Shown: piece after piece, positions 22,937 through 31,346 of the stretch
How positions within the stretch are numbered: position 1 is the first letter of the stretch
How the letters are laid out: every line of letters starts with the position of its first letter
From: Tepidiforma bonchosmolovskayae
Lineage (GTDB): Bacteria; Chloroflexota; Dehalococcoidia; Tepidiformales; Tepidiformaceae
Length of the DNA stretch: 64,000 nucleotides
Direction: 5' to 3'
NCBI RefSeq assembly: GCF_008838325.1
Contig: NZ_CP042829.1
Coordinates: 1,302,001 to 1,366,000, forward strand
Translations under genes and position numbers: made by a program
The notes under the pieces: generated by a model
Seen by the model: only the letters and a program-made list of their open reading frames with translations
What the model was told of the DNA's origin: nothing
Databases searched by the model: none

Positions 22937-23943
22937 GCCTCCACGCTACCACGGCCCGGGCGGCGGTCAATCCGCGCGCGGTGCCACGCCTCGACCCGCT
23001 CGGCGATGCGGGCGGCGTCGTGGTGCTCTTCCACCCAGCGGCGGGAGGCCGCGCCGACCGCCTCGGCCAGCGCCCGGTCGTCGAGGAGCTGCTCCACGGC
23101 GGCGGAGATCGCCTCGGGCGTCTCCGCGTGGACGACCGGCGCCTCCACACCGTACACGTCGGCGAAGCGGAACGAGGCGATGACCGGCCGCCCGCAGGCC
23201 ATCCCCTCCAGCTCGACCATTCCAATCGCCCCCTCGTGCACCTGCCCGATGAGCACCCGGTGGCGGGCCATCAGCCCGGGGAGCCGCTCGCGCGGCTGGT
23301 GGAGCAGGAGCACGATGGTCGGGAGCGCCTCGAACTGCCGCGTCAGTTCGCCCCCGGCGATCGCCGTAATCCGCAGGTGCGGGCGGCGCGCGCTGAGCTG
23401 GCGCGCGGCCGCGAGGATCTTCTCCGCGCCCTTGTTGGGCGCCAGCGCGCAGATGATGAAGACGTCGCGCGCATCGGCCGGCAGCGGCTGCGGCCGGAAG
23501 GTCGCGGTATCGACCGGGTTCGGCAGGAACTCGGCATCAGGCCGGATGGCCGTGCACCACGGCGCAAGGTCCGGCGTGGAGTAGTACACGTGCGCCGCCC
23601 GCCGGAGGGCGAGCCGGATCAGCCCGCGCCACGGCCGCCGGGCGAGGTCGCGCACGTCGTCGCCGTGGCAGTGGAGGACGTACGGCACGCCGGCGAGCAC
23701 GCCCACCAGCCCGAGGTAGGCATAGTGAATGTGGACCGCGTCGTAGCGGCCCCGCCGGAGCCGGGCCGCCAGCCGCAGCCAGTCGATCAGCCGCAGCGGG
23801 GCGACCGCCAGCTTCAGCAGGGGCGGCAGCTTCGCGCCGTACAGCCGCGGCCGGAGGATGTCGACGGTGTGGCCCCGAGCGCGCAGCCCGGCAGCGAGCT
23901 CGGTGGCGACGGAAGCGACGTCATTGACCTGTGCGAACCGCAT
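22933..23943 (-). CDS. Glycosyltransferase family 4 (first of two paralogues)
   Basis: A 336-residue GT-B enzyme, starting MRFAQVNDVASVATELAAGLRARGHTVD. Mid-protein are YDAVHIHYAYLGLVGVLAGVPYVLHCHGDD and FLPNPVDTATFRP. The donor-sugar motif is GMVELEGMACGRPVIASF with the E-x7-E pattern. It is about half identical by eye to the next gene upstream, so the pair arose by tandem duplication. The start is set by the one-base overlap with that gene's stop (TGATG). Confidence 0.9.
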   Translation of the reverse strand: MRFAQVNDVASVATELAAGLRARGHTVDILRPRLYGAKLPPLLKLAVAPLRLIDWLRLAARLRRGRYDAVHIHYAYLGLVGVLAGVPYVLHCHGDDVRDLARRPWRGLIRLALRRAAHVYYSTPDLAPWCTAIRPDAEFLPNPVDTATFRPQPLPADARDVFIICALAPNKGAEKILAAARQLSARRPHLRITAIAGGELTRQFEALPTIVLLLHQPRERLPGLMARHRVLIGQVHEGAIGMVELEGMACGRPVIASFRFADVYGVEAPVVHAETPEAISAAVEQLLDDRALAEAVGAASRRWVEEHHDAARIAERVEAWHRARIDRRPGRGSVEA

Positions 23944-24950
23944 CAGGCTGCCGGTGCTGCGGGGATAGGCTCGCCGCGGACGATCGCCCGGGCCACCGCC
24001 TCGACGCGGTCCACGATCCGGTCCACGGCGTGGTGGCGCTCGACCCACGCCCGGCCGGCCGCCCCGGCCCGGTCGCGCAGCGCCGGGTCGTCGGCCAGCC
24101 GGCCCACGATGCGGGCAATGTCGTCGCCGTCGACGGCGGAGAAGAACGGCGGCGGCTCTGCGTACGCGCCGCGCTCGTTGAACCAGGTCACAACCGGCCG
24201 CCCGCAGGCCATCGCCTCCAGTTCGGCCATGCCGGCCGAGCCGAGCCGCGCCTGGCCGATGACGATACCGTGCTCGTCGATGATCTGCGGCAGCCGGCTC
24301 CGCGGGTGGCGGGCGTAGAGCGTCACGTTCGGGAGCTCCCGGAAGGCTGCCGTGTACTCGCCGCCGCCGAAGGCGTCGATCCGCAGGCCGGGATGGGTTT
24401 CGGCCAGCAGCTGGCAGGCGCGGAGGATGCGGCCCGCCCCCTTCACCTCGGTCAGGGCGCAGGCGACCCAGGCCGACTGGTGGACCGAGGGCGGGGTCTT
24501 CGGCGCGAACTGCGCCGTATCGACCGGGTTCGGCAGGAACTCGGCGTCCGGCCGCAGCGGCAGCACCCAGCCCGCCAGGTCGGGCGTGGAGTAGAACACG
24601 TGGCGCGCCTGCCGGATAGCGTTCGCGATGAGCGGCCGGGTGAACGGGGTTCCCTCGCGGAGGTCGCTGCCGTGGCAGTGGAGGATGTAGGGGAAGCCGC
24701 CCAGCGCCCCGATATTGCCGAGGTAGGCGTAGTGGATGTGGACGAGGTCGTATCGGCCGGCCCGGATGCGCCGGATCAGGTCGAGCCAGTCGAGCGCGCG
24801 CACGGGGCCGGTGATCGGCTTGATGTTCGGGTGGAGCTTCGCGCCCACGAGCCGCGGGTAGTAGTGGTCGACGGTGTGGCCGCGGGCGCGCAGCCCGGCG
24901 CCGATCTCCGTGGCGACCGAGGCGATGTCGTTGATCTCGGCGATGCGCAC
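23943..24950 (-). CDS. Glycosyltransferase family 4 (second paralogue)
   Basis: A 335-residue GT-B enzyme from GTG 24950, beginning VRIAEINDIASVATEIGAGLRARGHTVDHY, with YDLVHIHYAYLGNIGALGGFPYILHCHGSD and the donor site AGMAELEAMACGRPVVTWF. It is the paralogue of 22933-23943. The GTG start follows the chain-length gene stop by 4 nt, so a longer start at 25001 would overlap that gene and is not preferred. The likely role is adding consecutive sugars to the same exopolysaccharide unit. Confidence 0.9.
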   Translation of the reverse strand: MRIAEINDIASVATEIGAGLRARGHTVDHYYPRLVGAKLHPNIKPITGPVRALDWLDLIRRIRAGRYDLVHIHYAYLGNIGALGGFPYILHCHGSDLREGTPFTRPLIANAIRQARHVFYSTPDLAGWVLPLRPDAEFLPNPVDTAQFAPKTPPSVHQSAWVACALTEVKGAGRILRACQLLAETHPGLRIDAFGGGEYTAAFRELPNVTLYARHPRSRLPQIIDEHGIVIGQARLGSAGMAELEAMACGRPVVTWFNERGAYAEPPPFFSAVDGDDIARIVGRLADDPALRDRAGAAGRAWVERHHAVDRIVDRVEAVARAIVRGEPIPAAPAA

Positions 24951-24954
24951 GGGG

Positions 24955-26055
24955 CTACCCCTCGCCCGGGCGCCGCGACGGGCTGAGCCACTCCAGGGCA
25001 AAGATGGCCGCCAGGCCGAAGATGACCGTCACCGCAAGCGCCACCGCAACGCGGCCGGCGAGCGTGCCCGCAAGCCCGCCTGAGAAGCTGTACGACGTCT
25101 CGATGCGGCTCTCGGCGCTGCGGACCGCAATCTGCGCGTTGCCGAGGTTCACATACGCCGTATCGCGGACCTGCCGCAGCCCCCGCACCTCGCTCAGGAG
25201 CGCCTGCGTGGCCGCATCGAGCTGCTGCTCGGGGAGGGCCGGGGCGAGCTGGCTGTATTCCTTGAGGGCCGCCTCCAGAGCTGCAACCCGCGCGCTCAGC
25301 ACCGGGCCGGCCTGCCCGGCCTGCACCGGCTGGCCGATGACCGCCGATGCCACGGCTGCCGCCGCCTCCGGGCTGGCGCCCGGCACCGCCGCGAGCGCCC
25401 CCTTCGCCTCGGCAAGCTGCCGCTCCAGCTCCACCCGCTGCTGAGTCACGAAGACGAGCGGGTTGGCCTCGCCCCGCGTCTCGACCAGCGCCGCAAGGTC
25501 GACCCCCTTGCCGGCGGTGGCCTGCGCGAGCCGCTGGAAGGCGGCCTGGTAGTCGGCCTCGGCATTCGCCGCGACCTCGCGCCGCCGGTCCACAAACCGC
25601 GTGCGGAAGAGGCCGTCCGGCTTCGTGTACTCGGCCGTGAACACGTCGACGAACGCCTTCCGGTACCGCTCCGCCTTGGCCTTCTCCGGGTCCGAAATCG
25701 AGACGGTGAGGGTGCCGCGCGAAATGCCGTCCCCGACGGAGATGGGAAAGAGGCTCACGCTGAAGCGGGCGTAATCGAAATCGGGCTCCCCGATCGCCGC
25801 GATGACCTTCTCCTTGAACGCAGGGTCGGCCGTCATCGCCTGGGCCTCGAAGATCCGCAGGCCGCGGTCGCCGCCGACGACGAGGTCGTGCACCGTCGTG
25901 TCGAGCGTCATCGTCGCCACCGCCGTCGAACCGCCGGAGACCGCGCCGATGGCGAGCGCCGCCAGGAGGCCGAGCGCAGCGAACGGGATGAAGACCCACC
26001 AGCGGCGCCGGATAACCTGGAAATCGCGCTGGAGGCCGCTGGTTTCGGAGGGCAT
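24955..26055 (-). CDS. Wzz-type chain-length determinant / polysaccharide co-polymerase
   Basis: A 366-residue membrane protein. It opens QRDFQVIRRRWWVFIPFAALGLLAALAIGAV, the first membrane helix of Wzz proteins. A long extracytoplasmic region includes predicted coiled coils around 185-250. A second helix (about 335-358) is followed by a short SPSRRPGEG tail. No cytoplasmic tyrosine kinase domain is attached. It would set chain length together with the ligase/polymerase encoded divergently at 26119. The ATG is 8 nt after a TACCAT box on the minus strand and has no SD, so it is probably leaderless. Confidence 0.85.
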   Translation of the reverse strand: MPSETSGLQRDFQVIRRRWWVFIPFAALGLLAALAIGAVSGGSTAVATMTLDTTVHDLVVGGDRGLRIFEAQAMTADPAFKEKVIAAIGEPDFDYARFSVSLFPISVGDGISRGTLTVSISDPEKAKAERYRKAFVDVFTAEYTKPDGLFRTRFVDRRREVAANAEADYQAAFQRLAQATAGKGVDLAALVETRGEANPLVFVTQQRVELERQLAEAKGALAAVPGASPEAAAAVASAVIGQPVQAGQAGPVLSARVAALEAALKEYSQLAPALPEQQLDAATQALLSEVRGLRQVRDTAYVNLGNAQIAVRSAESRIETSYSFSGGLAGTLAGRVAVALAVTVIFGLAAIFALEWLSPSRRPGEG

Positions 26056-26081
26056 CGCCGGGTATGGTAGGTTCGCCCGGT

Positions 26082-26093
26082 TTGACCGGTCAA
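26082..26093. promoter_or_regulatory. Palindromic shared -35 region between divergent exopolysaccharide genes
   Basis: TTGACCGGTCAA is a perfect 12-bp palindrome and gives a TTGACC -35 box on both strands. On the minus strand it is followed after 18 nt by TACCAT (26069-26064) and the chain-length start. On the plus strand a weak TTCACG (26105-26110) lies 17 nt away, before GTG 26119. It could also be an operator. Confidence 0.45.
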
Positions 26094-26118
26094 TCGTGAC
26101 GCGCTTCACGAGGTTCGC

Positions 26119-27534
26119 GTGCCCCATCTCGACCTCGCGCTCATCGTACTCGTCCAGGCGGCCCTCCTCGCCGCCGTGGTCATCCTCCGCGAGCCGAAGC
26201 TGCTCATCCCCGCGGTCGTCATCGGCCTCCCCGTCGAGTACCTCCAGACGCAGACGGTCGACACGCTCGGCGAGGGCGGCATCGGCGGGGCGATCCGCGC
26301 CATGCTCAACCCCGGCAAGGCCGCCATGGCGGCCACCGTCGTCATCGCCCTCTGGCGCGCCCGGTACGAGCCGCGGCGGCTCCTTCCGCGGAGCGGGGTG
26401 CTCCTTCCGGCGCTCGTCATCCTCTTCCTGTCGGTCGTCGGCCTCGCCTGGTCCGACCTGCAGCGGCCGAACAACGCCGTCCTCATCCTCGTGCTGTATG
26501 TGGCGTTCGTCTTCGCCGCGCCGTCGCTCATCGAAGACCGGCGCGACCTCGAGCGGGTGCTCGCGGCGTTCTTCCTTGCGGCAATCGGGCTTTCGCTCCT
26601 GGCTGTGGCCCAGCGGCTGCTCGGCGTCTTCCAGTGGCGGGCCATCCTCGTCCAGTCCGATGCCTACAGCTACCGCTCGAACGCCACCTTCGCCGACCCG
26701 AACAACCTGGCGCGCTACCTCGCGATAACGATGGCGCTGGCGGCGGCCAGCCTCCTCGCCCTGGGGCCGCGCCGGCTGACGGTCTACCTCGCCGCGCCGG
26801 CGCTCGTGCTCTCCGCGCCCGCGCTCATCGCCACCGCCTCCCGCTCGGGCTGGCTCGGCATGCTGATGGCGAGCTTCATCGTGGTGGTCCTGGCGCCTGT
26901 GCCGCGCTACACGAAAGTCCGCATCAACGTCGCCGCCTTCGGCACGCTCGGTGCCCTCCTCAGCCTGCTCCTCATCCAGGGCGGCTCCGATGCGGCCCGC
27001 GTCCGTTCGCTCGCCAGCGGGCTCGATGTTGTCCTCGGCGTCCGCCGGTTCCTCATCCGCGCGGGCTGGGAGATGTGGAAGGATAACCCGCTCGTCGGCG
27101 TCGGGACCGGCGGCTACCAGAACGCCCTGGTCACGGTCTACAACTATGTGATGCCCGCCTGGGCGAAGACCTCGCTCTCCCACACCTCATTCATCAGCAT
27201 CCTCGCCGAATGGGGGCTGGTCGGCGTCGCGGCCTTCGCCTTCTTCGCGGGCAGGGTCGGGGCTTCCTGCGCGCGCATCTACCGCAGCGCCGGCGACCCC
27301 TTCGAGCGGATGCTCGGGGGCTGGCTCATCGCCGCCTTCGTCGAAATCCTCTTCCAGTCGCAGTCCGAGGGCCGGCTGTTCGAGGAGCCGTACCTCTGGC
27401 TGCTGCTCGCGCTGGTCGCCGCGCTCGAAGCCGGCGCCGCCCGGCGCGCGCCCGCTGCCGCGCCCGCCGCCGCGGACGCGCCCGCTGCAGCCGCGCCTGC
27501 TCCGCCCCGCGAGCCGGCGCCGGCCCCGGCCTGA
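26119..27534 (+). CDS. O-antigen ligase / Wzy-type polymerase family membrane protein
   Basis: A 471-residue protein with about 11-12 hydrophobic helices from GTG 26119. The Wzy_C-type signature is the large loop with RFLIRAGWEMWKDNPLVGVGTGGYQ and the later LSHTSFISILAEWGLVGV, where the His is important in WaaL and Wzy enzymes. An earlier ATFADPNNLARYLA loop is also typical. It ends in an Ala/Pro-rich tail of about 40 residues. It likely polymerises or ligates the polysaccharide made by the divergent cluster. Ligase versus polymerase cannot be decided from sequence. Confidence 0.85.
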   Translation: MPHLDLALIVLVQAALLAAVVILREPKLLIPAVVIGLPVEYLQTQTVDTLGEGGIGGAIRAMLNPGKAAMAATVVIALWRARYEPRRLLPRSGVLLPALVILFLSVVGLAWSDLQRPNNAVLILVLYVAFVFAAPSLIEDRRDLERVLAAFFLAAIGLSLLAVAQRLLGVFQWRAILVQSDAYSYRSNATFADPNNLARYLAITMALAAASLLALGPRRLTVYLAAPALVLSAPALIATASRSGWLGMLMASFIVVVLAPVPRYTKVRINVAAFGTLGALLSLLLIQGGSDAARVRSLASGLDVVLGVRRFLIRAGWEMWKDNPLVGVGTGGYQNALVTVYNYVMPAWAKTSLSHTSFISILAEWGLVGVAAFAFFAGRVGASCARIYRSAGDPFERMLGGWLIAAFVEILFQSQSEGRLFEEPYLWLLLALVAALEAGAARRAPAAAPAAADAPAAAAPAPPREPAPAPA

Positions 27535-27573
27535 TCGCAGCCATCCCTCCCGGGCGGTAGCATGGAGCCCGCC

Positions 27574-28506
27574 ATGTACACGGTCCTTGCCGGCGGCGTC
27601 GGAGCCTCCCGCTTCCTCCAGGGGCTCGCCGCGGCCGTCCCCCAGCGCGAGATCGCCGTCATCTCCAACACCGGCGACGACCTCGAATTCGCAGGGCTCC
27701 ACGTTTCGCCCGATACCGACATCGTCATCTACGCACTCGCCGGCGCCGTGAACCCCGAGACCGGCTGGGGGCTCGCCGGCGATACCTTCGCCGTCGTCGA
27801 AGCGCTCGAGCGGTTCGGCTACCCGCGCTGGTTCAACCTCGGCGACCGCGACCTCGCGATGTCGCTCCACCGGACCCGCCTCCTCCGCGAGGGCTGGCCC
27901 GTGCACCGCATCACCGCCGACCTGGCCCGCGCCTGGGGCCTCGAAATCCGCCTCCTGCCGATGAGCGACGACCCGGTCCGCACGGTCATCGAAGGGCCGG
28001 AGGGCGAGCTGCCGTTCCAGGAGTACATGGTCCGCCTGCGGACGGATGTGGAGGTCCGGGGCTTCCGCTTCGCCGGCGCGGAGGCGGCCCGCCCGGCCCC
28101 GGGCGTGCTCGAAGCGATCCGCGAGGCCAGGGCCGTCATCCTCGCGCCGAGCAACCCGTTCGTCAGCATTGGGCCGATCCTCGCCGTCCCCGGCATCCGC
28201 GAGGCGCTGGCCGCCACCCGCGCCCGCCGGGCCGCCATCAGCCCGATCATCGCCGGGCAGGTGGTCAAGGGCCCGGCCGCGAAGATGCTCGCCTCGCTCG
28301 GCCACGAGGTCTCGGCCCTCGGCGTGGCCCGGCTCTACCGCGGGCTCATCGACCTCTTCGTGCTCGATACGGCCGATGCAGCGCTCGCGACCGAAGTCGA
28401 GGCGCTCGGCATGCGCGCCCTCGTCACCGAGACGCTGATGACGACCGCCGAGCGGAAGCGCGCGCTCGCCGCTGCGGTCCTCGCCGCGCTGGAGGCTGCC
28501 CCGTGA
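27574..28506 (+). CDS. cofD: 2-phospho-L-lactate transferase (coenzyme F420 biosynthesis)
   Basis: A 310-residue CofD/FbiA-type protein. The N-terminus TVLAGGVGASRFLQGLAA, then ISNTGDDLEFAGLHVSPDTDIVIYALAG, WFNLGDRDLAMSLHRT and LAPSNPFVSIGPILAVPG are family signatures. The enzyme transfers a phospholactyl (or phosphoenolpyruvyl) group from the GTP-activated donor to the deazaflavin Fo. ATG 27574 is preferred over ATG 27562 because GGAG lies 7 nt upstream of it. Its last codon overlaps cofC as GTGA. The other F420 genes (fbiB/cofE, fbiC) are not in the window. Confidence 0.9.
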   Translation: MYTVLAGGVGASRFLQGLAAAVPQREIAVISNTGDDLEFAGLHVSPDTDIVIYALAGAVNPETGWGLAGDTFAVVEALERFGYPRWFNLGDRDLAMSLHRTRLLREGWPVHRITADLARAWGLEIRLLPMSDDPVRTVIEGPEGELPFQEYMVRLRTDVEVRGFRFAGAEAARPAPGVLEAIREARAVILAPSNPFVSIGPILAVPGIREALAATRARRAAISPIIAGQVVKGPAAKMLASLGHEVSALGVARLYRGLIDLFVLDTADAALATEVEALGMRALVTETLMTTAERKRALAAAVLAALEAAP

Positions 28507-29162
28507 CCCTCCCGGTCCTCATCCCCGTCAACCGGCTCGAACAGGCCAAAGGCCGCCTCGCTCCCCTCCTCACCGAGGCCGAGCGCGAGGAGCTGGCGCT
28601 CATCACCGCAGAGACCGTGGCCCACGCCGCCGGCGCCGACGCCGTCATCCTCACCGCCGACCCGCGGGTGATCGAGCGGATGGCCGGGCGCTACCGCGTC
28701 CTCGCTGAAGACCCGGCCGTGCACGGCCTGAACGGCCAGCTCGAACGCGCGATCGCACGGCTCCAGGCCGACGGCACCGTCGCCGACCGCCTCCTCATCC
28801 TTCACGCCGACCTTCCCCTCGTGCGCGGCTGGACCATCGCAACGCTTGCGGAGGAGGACGACGGCCCCGGCTGTGTCGTCATGGTGCGCAGCGCCGACGG
28901 CGGCACCAACGCGATGCTCCTCCACCCGCCGGGCCGCTTCCGGCTCGCCTACGGGCCGGGCAGCTTCGAACGGCACGCGGCCGCCGCCCGCGCCGCCGGA
29001 CTGCGCGTCGTCGAAAGCCCGAACCGCGAACTGCAGCTCGACCTCGATACCCCGGCCGATGTCGCCGCCCTCCTCGCGACGGCCCGGGGCCAGCAGACGG
29101 CCGCCGGCCACTACCTCCTCGCCATCGGGGCCGACCGGCGCCTCGCGGCAGCGCAGACATGA
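28503..29162 (+). CDS. cofC: 2-phospho-L-lactate (or PEP) guanylyltransferase
   Basis: A 219-residue nucleotidyltransferase starting at GTG 28503 with LPVLIPVNRLEQAKGRLAPLLT, whose Lys/Arg pair contacts GTP. LLILHADLPLV carries a metal-binding Asp, and SADGGTNAMLLHPPGRF lies in the acceptor site. It activates phospholactate or phosphoenolpyruvate for CofD. Which substrate is used cannot be read from the sequence. It overlaps cofD upstream and the binding-lipoprotein gene downstream, so all three are translated from one message. Confidence 0.9.
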   Translation: MTLPVLIPVNRLEQAKGRLAPLLTEAEREELALITAETVAHAAGADAVILTADPRVIERMAGRYRVLAEDPAVHGLNGQLERAIARLQADGTVADRLLILHADLPLVRGWTIATLAEEDDGPGCVVMVRSADGGTNAMLLHPPGRFRLAYGPGSFERHAAAARAAGLRVVESPNRELQLDLDTPADVAALLATARGQQTAAGHYLLAIGADRRLAAAQT

Positions 29163-30112
29163 GGCGGCTCCTCCCGGCGCTCGCTGCCGCGCTCCTGTTC
29201 GCCGGGGCCGCCTGCGGCTCCGAACGGCCGCAGGCGCCGCCCCGCCCGACGCCGACCCCCACCCTCGCCGGGAGCGGGCCGGCCGGCGACCGCGTCGTGA
29301 CCGACATGGCCGGCCGCGCGGTGCGCCTCCCTGCCAGGGTGGAGCGCGTTGTGGTCACCGCCCCCGCCGCGGCCGACTACGCGCGCGCCCTCGGGCTCGA
29401 GGTCATCGGCCAGCCTTCCGACATCCCCCCGGCGGCCGGGGCGCAGCCGGTGGGCAGCACGCTCAACCCCGATTTCCCCGCCATCGCCGCGCTCGCGCCG
29501 GACCTCGTCATCGGCGACGCCGCCGTGCAGGGCGCGCGCATCGCCGATTTCGACCGGTTCACGCTTCCCGTCTACCTCGTGAAAGCCGCGGACTACCTGT
29601 CGATCCTCGACGCCATCGAGCGGCTCGGTGGCGCCGTGGGCCGGGAGGGGGACGCCGCCGCCCTCCGCGCCGACGTCGAAGCGCGCGTTGTCGCCGCCGC
29701 GCTGGCCGCCCGGGAGCGCCGCGGGGCCGCCGGTCCGCGGGTGCTCGTCCTCACTGGCGCCGGCCGCGATACCTTCGCCGCCGGCCCCGCGACCTACGTG
29801 GGCAACCTGCTCAGCATCCTCGGCGCCGAGAACGCCCTGCCGAACCCGCCCGAGGGCGGACCGCTGCCCGGCTTCGGCGTCATCGATGCCGGGCAGGCCG
29901 CGCTCCTCCGGCCGGATGTCGTGCTCATCCTCCCCGCGGGCGACGGGAGCCTCGAGTCGCGCATCCGGAGCGACCCGGCGTGGTCCGCCGCACCCGCCGT
30001 CCGCAGCGGCCGCGTCTACGTGCTCGACCGGATGCTCTTCCTGCGCGCGCCCGGCCCGCGGGTCGCCGAGGCGGTCGAAACGCTCCTCGAGCTGCTCTAC
30101 CCAGCGCGCTAG
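29159..30112 (+). CDS. Periplasmic-binding-protein-type lipoprotein (BtuF/FhuD fold)
   Basis: A 317-residue class III substrate-binding protein. A lipobox LLFAGAAC gives an anchoring Cys at about 19. After a Pro/Thr linker comes TDMAGRAVRLPARVERVVV, then GSTLNPDFPAIAALAPDLVIGD, the spine helix, and WSAAPAVRSGRVYVLDRMLFLRAPGPRVAEAVETL. Ligands of this group include cobalamin, hemes and ferric siderophores. No permease or ATPase gene is adjacent, so it is an orphan or joins a transporter elsewhere. Its ATGA overlap with cofC is unusual and may point to an F420- or corrin-related ligand. Confidence 0.8.
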   Translation: MRRLLPALAAALLFAGAACGSERPQAPPRPTPTPTLAGSGPAGDRVVTDMAGRAVRLPARVERVVVTAPAAADYARALGLEVIGQPSDIPPAAGAQPVGSTLNPDFPAIAALAPDLVIGDAAVQGARIADFDRFTLPVYLVKAADYLSILDAIERLGGAVGREGDAAALRADVEARVVAAALAARERRGAAGPRVLVLTGAGRDTFAAGPATYVGNLLSILGAENALPNPPEGGPLPGFGVIDAGQAALLRPDVVLILPAGDGSLESRIRSDPAWSAAPAVRSGRVYVLDRMLFLRAPGPRVAEAVETLLELLYPAR

Positions 30113-31266
30113 GCCTGCTGCCGGGCCGCTGCCGCCTCGAGCACCAGCGGGTGGGGCCGCTCCTCGAGCGTATCCAGCACGTCGTACGCCTCGAGGTCGA
30201 GGATCGCGTCCAGGGCCCGGCGGAGCATCGCCCGGGCCAGCGCCAGCCCGCGCTCGTTCGCGAGGTCGATCGACCCGCACGAGACCACCGGGTAGGTGAG
30301 GCACCACATGACGGTCATCCGGTAGTCGTCCCAGCACTGTTCCCAGCTGTAGTCCCGCACGCCGTGCTCCACCAGCGTCTCGTGGTAGGCGCGGACAATG
30401 TCCCGCTCGTGCGCCCGGCGGATGGGCGTATCGACCGACTGGCTCATGAAGTAGCCGATGTCGTACGGGCCGCGGGCTTTGATGGCGATCTGCCAGTCGA
30501 CCAGCGTGAGCGGCGCGTCGCCCTCGGGGCTGCCCCAGAAGACATTGTCGAGCCGGAGGTCGCCGTGGCAGAGCGTCTCAGGCGCCTGCGAGAAGCGGTC
30601 CTGCATCGGGTTCATCCGGTGCATGTACCGGAGGACGAGGTCGCGCTCGAATTCGCTCAGTTCGCCGCCGAAGTTCTGGAGGAACGGTTCGACGGCCTGC
30701 GCGAAGGCGACGGCGGCCATCAGGTTGACGGGGTCGTTCCCGCGCGGGATCCAGTCGAGCGCGGCGAGCTCGGGCGCGTTCCACCAGCGGGCGTGCAGTT
30801 TCCCGACCTCGCGCACGAGCGTGAAGCACTCCTCGGCCGAGGCCCCGGCCACCTGGTCGCCCAGGCGCAGCCCGGCGAGGTCCTCCATCAGGATGATGTA
30901 CTGCACCGATTCGGGGTCGCCGGCCGTGTAGTACGCCCGCGCGCTGCGGACGCCGATCCGGTGGGCCAGCTCGTCGTAGATCCGCCGCTCCTTCTCGTAG
31001 AAGCCGAGCATGTGGGCCACGCCCCGGCCGCCGGGGTCCGCCGTCGGGATCTTCGCGATGAGCGTCCGCGGGGCGCCCGGCTCCTCCCGGTCGTAGACAA
31101 GCGTGATGCGGGCGAGTTCGCCGAGAATGCCCACCCCCTCGCCGATCCGCTGGCGCGGCGCCTCGATGACGCGGGCCTCGCGCAGGTGGCCGCGCTCGCG
31201 CAGCGCGGCGGTCAGCCACTCCGGCGTGACCTCATCCATCGTGGCGGGAATCGAAAGGCTGGTCAT
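30109..31266 (-). CDS. Aminoglycoside-phosphotransferase/ecdysteroid-kinase-like protein
   Basis: A 385-residue kinase-fold protein. Ligand features are TLIAKIPT with the ATP-binding Lys, YIILMEDLAGLRLGDQ, the catalytic loop LCHGDLRLDNVFWG and the metal motif LTLVDWQIAIKARGPYDIGYFMSQS. It belongs with the EcKinase/APH group that phosphorylates small hydroxylated molecules. The natural substrate is unknown. Its stop overlaps the tail of the lipoprotein gene by 4 nt on the opposite strand. A nested palindrome (31275-31314) lies directly before its start. Confidence 0.8.
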   Translation of the reverse strand: MTSLSIPATMDEVTPEWLTAALRERGHLREARVIEAPRQRIGEGVGILGELARITLVYDREEPGAPRTLIAKIPTADPGGRGVAHMLGFYEKERRIYDELAHRIGVRSARAYYTAGDPESVQYIILMEDLAGLRLGDQVAGASAEECFTLVREVGKLHARWWNAPELAALDWIPRGNDPVNLMAAVAFAQAVEPFLQNFGGELSEFERDLVLRYMHRMNPMQDRFSQAPETLCHGDLRLDNVFWGSPEGDAPLTLVDWQIAIKARGPYDIGYFMSQSVDTPIRRAHERDIVRAYHETLVEHGVRDYSWEQCWDDYRMTVMWCLTYPVVSCGSIDLANERGLALARAMLRRALDAILDLEAYDVLDTLEERPHPLVLEAAAARQQA

Positions 31267-31274
31267 TCAGCAAA

Positions 31275-31314
31275 CCCCCGGGCGAACAGATTCGTGGAAT
31301 CTATCACCCGGGGG
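31275..31314 (-). terminator. Nested palindrome: terminator or operator
   Basis: Outer arms CCCCCGGG/CCCGGGGG (31275-31282, 31307-31314) enclose an inner inverted repeat AGATTC-GTG-GAATCT (about 31288-31302). On the minus strand the outer stem is followed by TTTGCTG. It could terminate the membrane-protein transcript (31347-31841) before the kinase gene, or bind a regulator. Confidence 0.45.
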
Positions 31315-31346
31315 CGTTGGGGGCGATGCGCCCGGTGCGGTCCGGC

